From NCBI GenBank assembly GCA_020026075.1, contig JAHHQZ010000019.1:1-33584 (forward strand): 33,584 nt of DNA. Direction: 5' to 3'. Each line of letters opens with the position of its first letter. Position 1 is the first letter of the stretch. The translations under genes and the position numbers were made by a program. Shown here in pieces: positions 32,270-33,584 of the stretch. The notes below the pieces were generated by a model. It made no database searches. It had not been told where the DNA came from and saw nothing but the letters and a program-made list of their open reading frames with translations. Source of the stretch: Actinobacillus sp. Its GTDB lineage: Bacteria; Pseudomonadota; Gammaproteobacteria; Enterobacterales; Pasteurellaceae.

Positions 32270-33584
32270 ATGTTTAATAAAATTAGAATTAAAGTGATCA
32301 CACAATATTTATTAATAAGCCTTTTTGCAGGTTTAAGCCTTTCGGCGGTTTTGGCTGCGAATATTATTGTGGATAAGAACAGTAATCCGCAGGTGAGCGT
32401 GGATAAAGCAGCAAATGGCAAAGCGGATTTGGTGAATATCAATGCGCCAAATCAAAACGGAATTTCGCACAATATTTATCAGGATTTTAATGTTAGTAAA
32501 GACGGGGTAATTTTAAATAACAGTAAAGACTTTGTGCAATCGCAATTAGGTGGGCTTGTTTATGGTAACCCCAATTTACAAGGTAAAGCCCAAGCTAGCT
32601 TAATTTTAAATGAAGTTAATGGCGTGCATAAAAGTAATGTGCTTGGTTTTACTGAAATCGCAGGCAAACGTGCCGATTATATTCTTGCCAACCCGAATGG
32701 GATTTATGTAAATGGAGCGGGCTTTATTAATGTTAACCGTGCCACTTTAACCACAGGCAAACCTGAATTTGATAAGAATGACAAACTGTGGTTAGACGTT
32801 AATGAAGGCGAAATTAAAGTTGGCAAACTTGGTGTAGATGTGCGTGGCTTGACAATGTTTGACGTTATTGCCCGTAGTGCTGAGATTTATGGCGATTTAT
32901 ACGGCAAAAGTGCAGACGGCAAAAGCGACACCCAAGCCATTAATCTTATTTTAGGTAAAAACAACGTTAGGCACGAAACTCTCGAAACCCACGCTAAAAC
33001 TGACAATAAAAAAGAAGTTTTGGTGGATTCTAAACTGTTAGGCTCAATGTATGCAGGGCGAATTTACCTAAAAAGCACTGAAAAAGGCGTTGGGGTTAAT
33101 AGCCAAGGTGAAATGCTGGCGGGAGCTGGTGATTTGACGCTTGATGTAAATGGCAACCTAGTGGTTAAAAACGCCCAAGCCAAACGTAATGTAAAAATCA
33201 AAGCGAAAAAAGCCCATATTCAGCAACAAGCTTTGGCTGAACATAACTTAGAAATTGCATCTGAAAGTATAGTTAACGAAGGGCAAATTCTAGCTAATAA
33301 GCAAATTCAAGTTCAAACCCAATCGATTAAAAACCAAGGCAAAAACAGCAAAATTAAGGCAACAGAGATTAAACTTAATAGCCACGACTTCCAAAACGAA
33401 GGTAGCTTACTTGCCAATGATGTAACAATTCATAATCAAGGTAAACTACATAACACAGGAGCTTTGGAAGCGGTTAATAATCTAGAATTGCAAGCACAAG
33501 ACACCACAAACTTAGGCAAAATCATCGCGAACCAAAACTTAAACCTTAAAGTGCGTGATTTAATCAATGACGGGAAAATTGTTT
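32270..33584 (+). CDS. TpsA-type filamentous hemagglutinin-like exoprotein, N-terminal part
   Basis: Start of a large secreted protein exported by the upstream TpsB. 438 residues are visible and the frame is open at the window end. The signal peptide ends near Ala29. The TPS secretion domain spans about 40-270 and holds the family hallmarks NPNL (100-103), NEVNG and NPNGI (141-145). From about residue 290 the sequence is repetitive, with Asn-, Gln- and Lys-rich beta-helix turns (motif like LANKQIQVQTQSIKNQGK). GGAG lies 9-12 bases before ATG 32270. The C-terminus is missing, so adhesin, cytolysin or contact-dependent inhibition toxin cannot be told apart. Confidence 0.92.
   Translation, partial: MFNKIRIKVITQYLLISLFAGLSLSAVLAANIIVDKNSNPQVSVDKAANGKADLVNINAPNQNGISHNIYQDFNVSKDGVILNNSKDFVQSQLGGLVYGNPNLQGKAQASLILNEVNGVHKSNVLGFTEIAGKRADYILANPNGIYVNGAGFINVNRATLTTGKPEFDKNDKLWLDVNEGEIKVGKLGVDVRGLTMFDVIARSAEIYGDLYGKSADGKSDTQAINLILGKNNVRHETLETHAKTDNKKEVLVDSKLLGSMYAGRIYLKSTEKGVGVNSQGEMLAGAGDLTLDVNGNLVVKNAQAKRNVKIKAKKAHIQQQALAEHNLEIASESIVNEGQILANKQIQVQTQSIKNQGKNSKIKATEIKLNSHDFQNEGSLLANDVTIHNQGKLHNTGALEAVNNLELQAQDTTNLGKIIANQNLNLKVRDLINDGKIV

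Overview
This looks like the replication-origin neighbourhood of a Pasteurellaceae chromosome (the Haemophilus / Actinobacillus / Gallibacterium group). The protein sequences and several gene sets (mnmG-rsmG-atp, cysZ/zipA-ligA, rsmE-yqgE-ruvX, napDAGHBC, a TpsB-TpsA secretion pair) are gammaproteobacterial, and most have close counterparts in Haemophilus. I cannot name the species from the sequence alone.

Layout. 1-1526: a 10-bp tandem array followed by the 5'-truncated fructose PTS gene fruA. 1669-8564 (minus): the complete nine-gene F1Fo ATP synthase operon atpIBEFHAGDC, preceded by rsmG and mnmG (8675-11210, minus). 11211-11618: the chromosomal origin oriC, with an AT-rich unwinding region, DnaA boxes, an IHF-like site and clustered GATC sites. 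11619-12310: mioC and zapB (minus). 12530-12775: a small unrecognised coiled-coil gene. 12824-16772: cysZ (minus), then zipA and ligA (plus). 16880-19924: a three-gene type II ABC importer, probably for iron, behind a near-consensus promoter overlapped by a Fur-like site. 20036-24571 (minus): rsmE-yqgE-ruvX, then a family 2 glycosyltransferase and an LtaS/Lpt6-like membrane transferase, probably lipooligosaccharide modification. 24741-30177: napDAGHBC, periplasmic nitrate reductase, without napF. 30178-30556: a decayed IS30-family fragment and a promoter. 30557-33584: a two-partner secretion operon, with TpsB complete and TpsA running off the window.

Most genes point away from oriC, so transcription and replication are largely co-directional. 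The exceptions are mioC, zapB, cysZ and the rsmE-to-LtaS block. mioC is read towards oriC.

The most striking unexplained signal is a 15-bp motif, TAGGYYGGAATWTTT, usually followed after a short gap by a second T-rich tract. About nine copies lie at gene junctions, most within about 20 bp of a stop codon, in both orientations, three of them as inverted pairs that form terminator-like hairpins. More copies or near-copies lie inside genes. The architecture (GC-containing core, then helically spaced AT tracts, inverted pairs at gene ends) is that of a Pasteurellaceae DNA uptake signal sequence, but the core is neither of the two classical ones, AAGTGCGGT or ACAAGCGGT. It may be a divergent uptake dialect.
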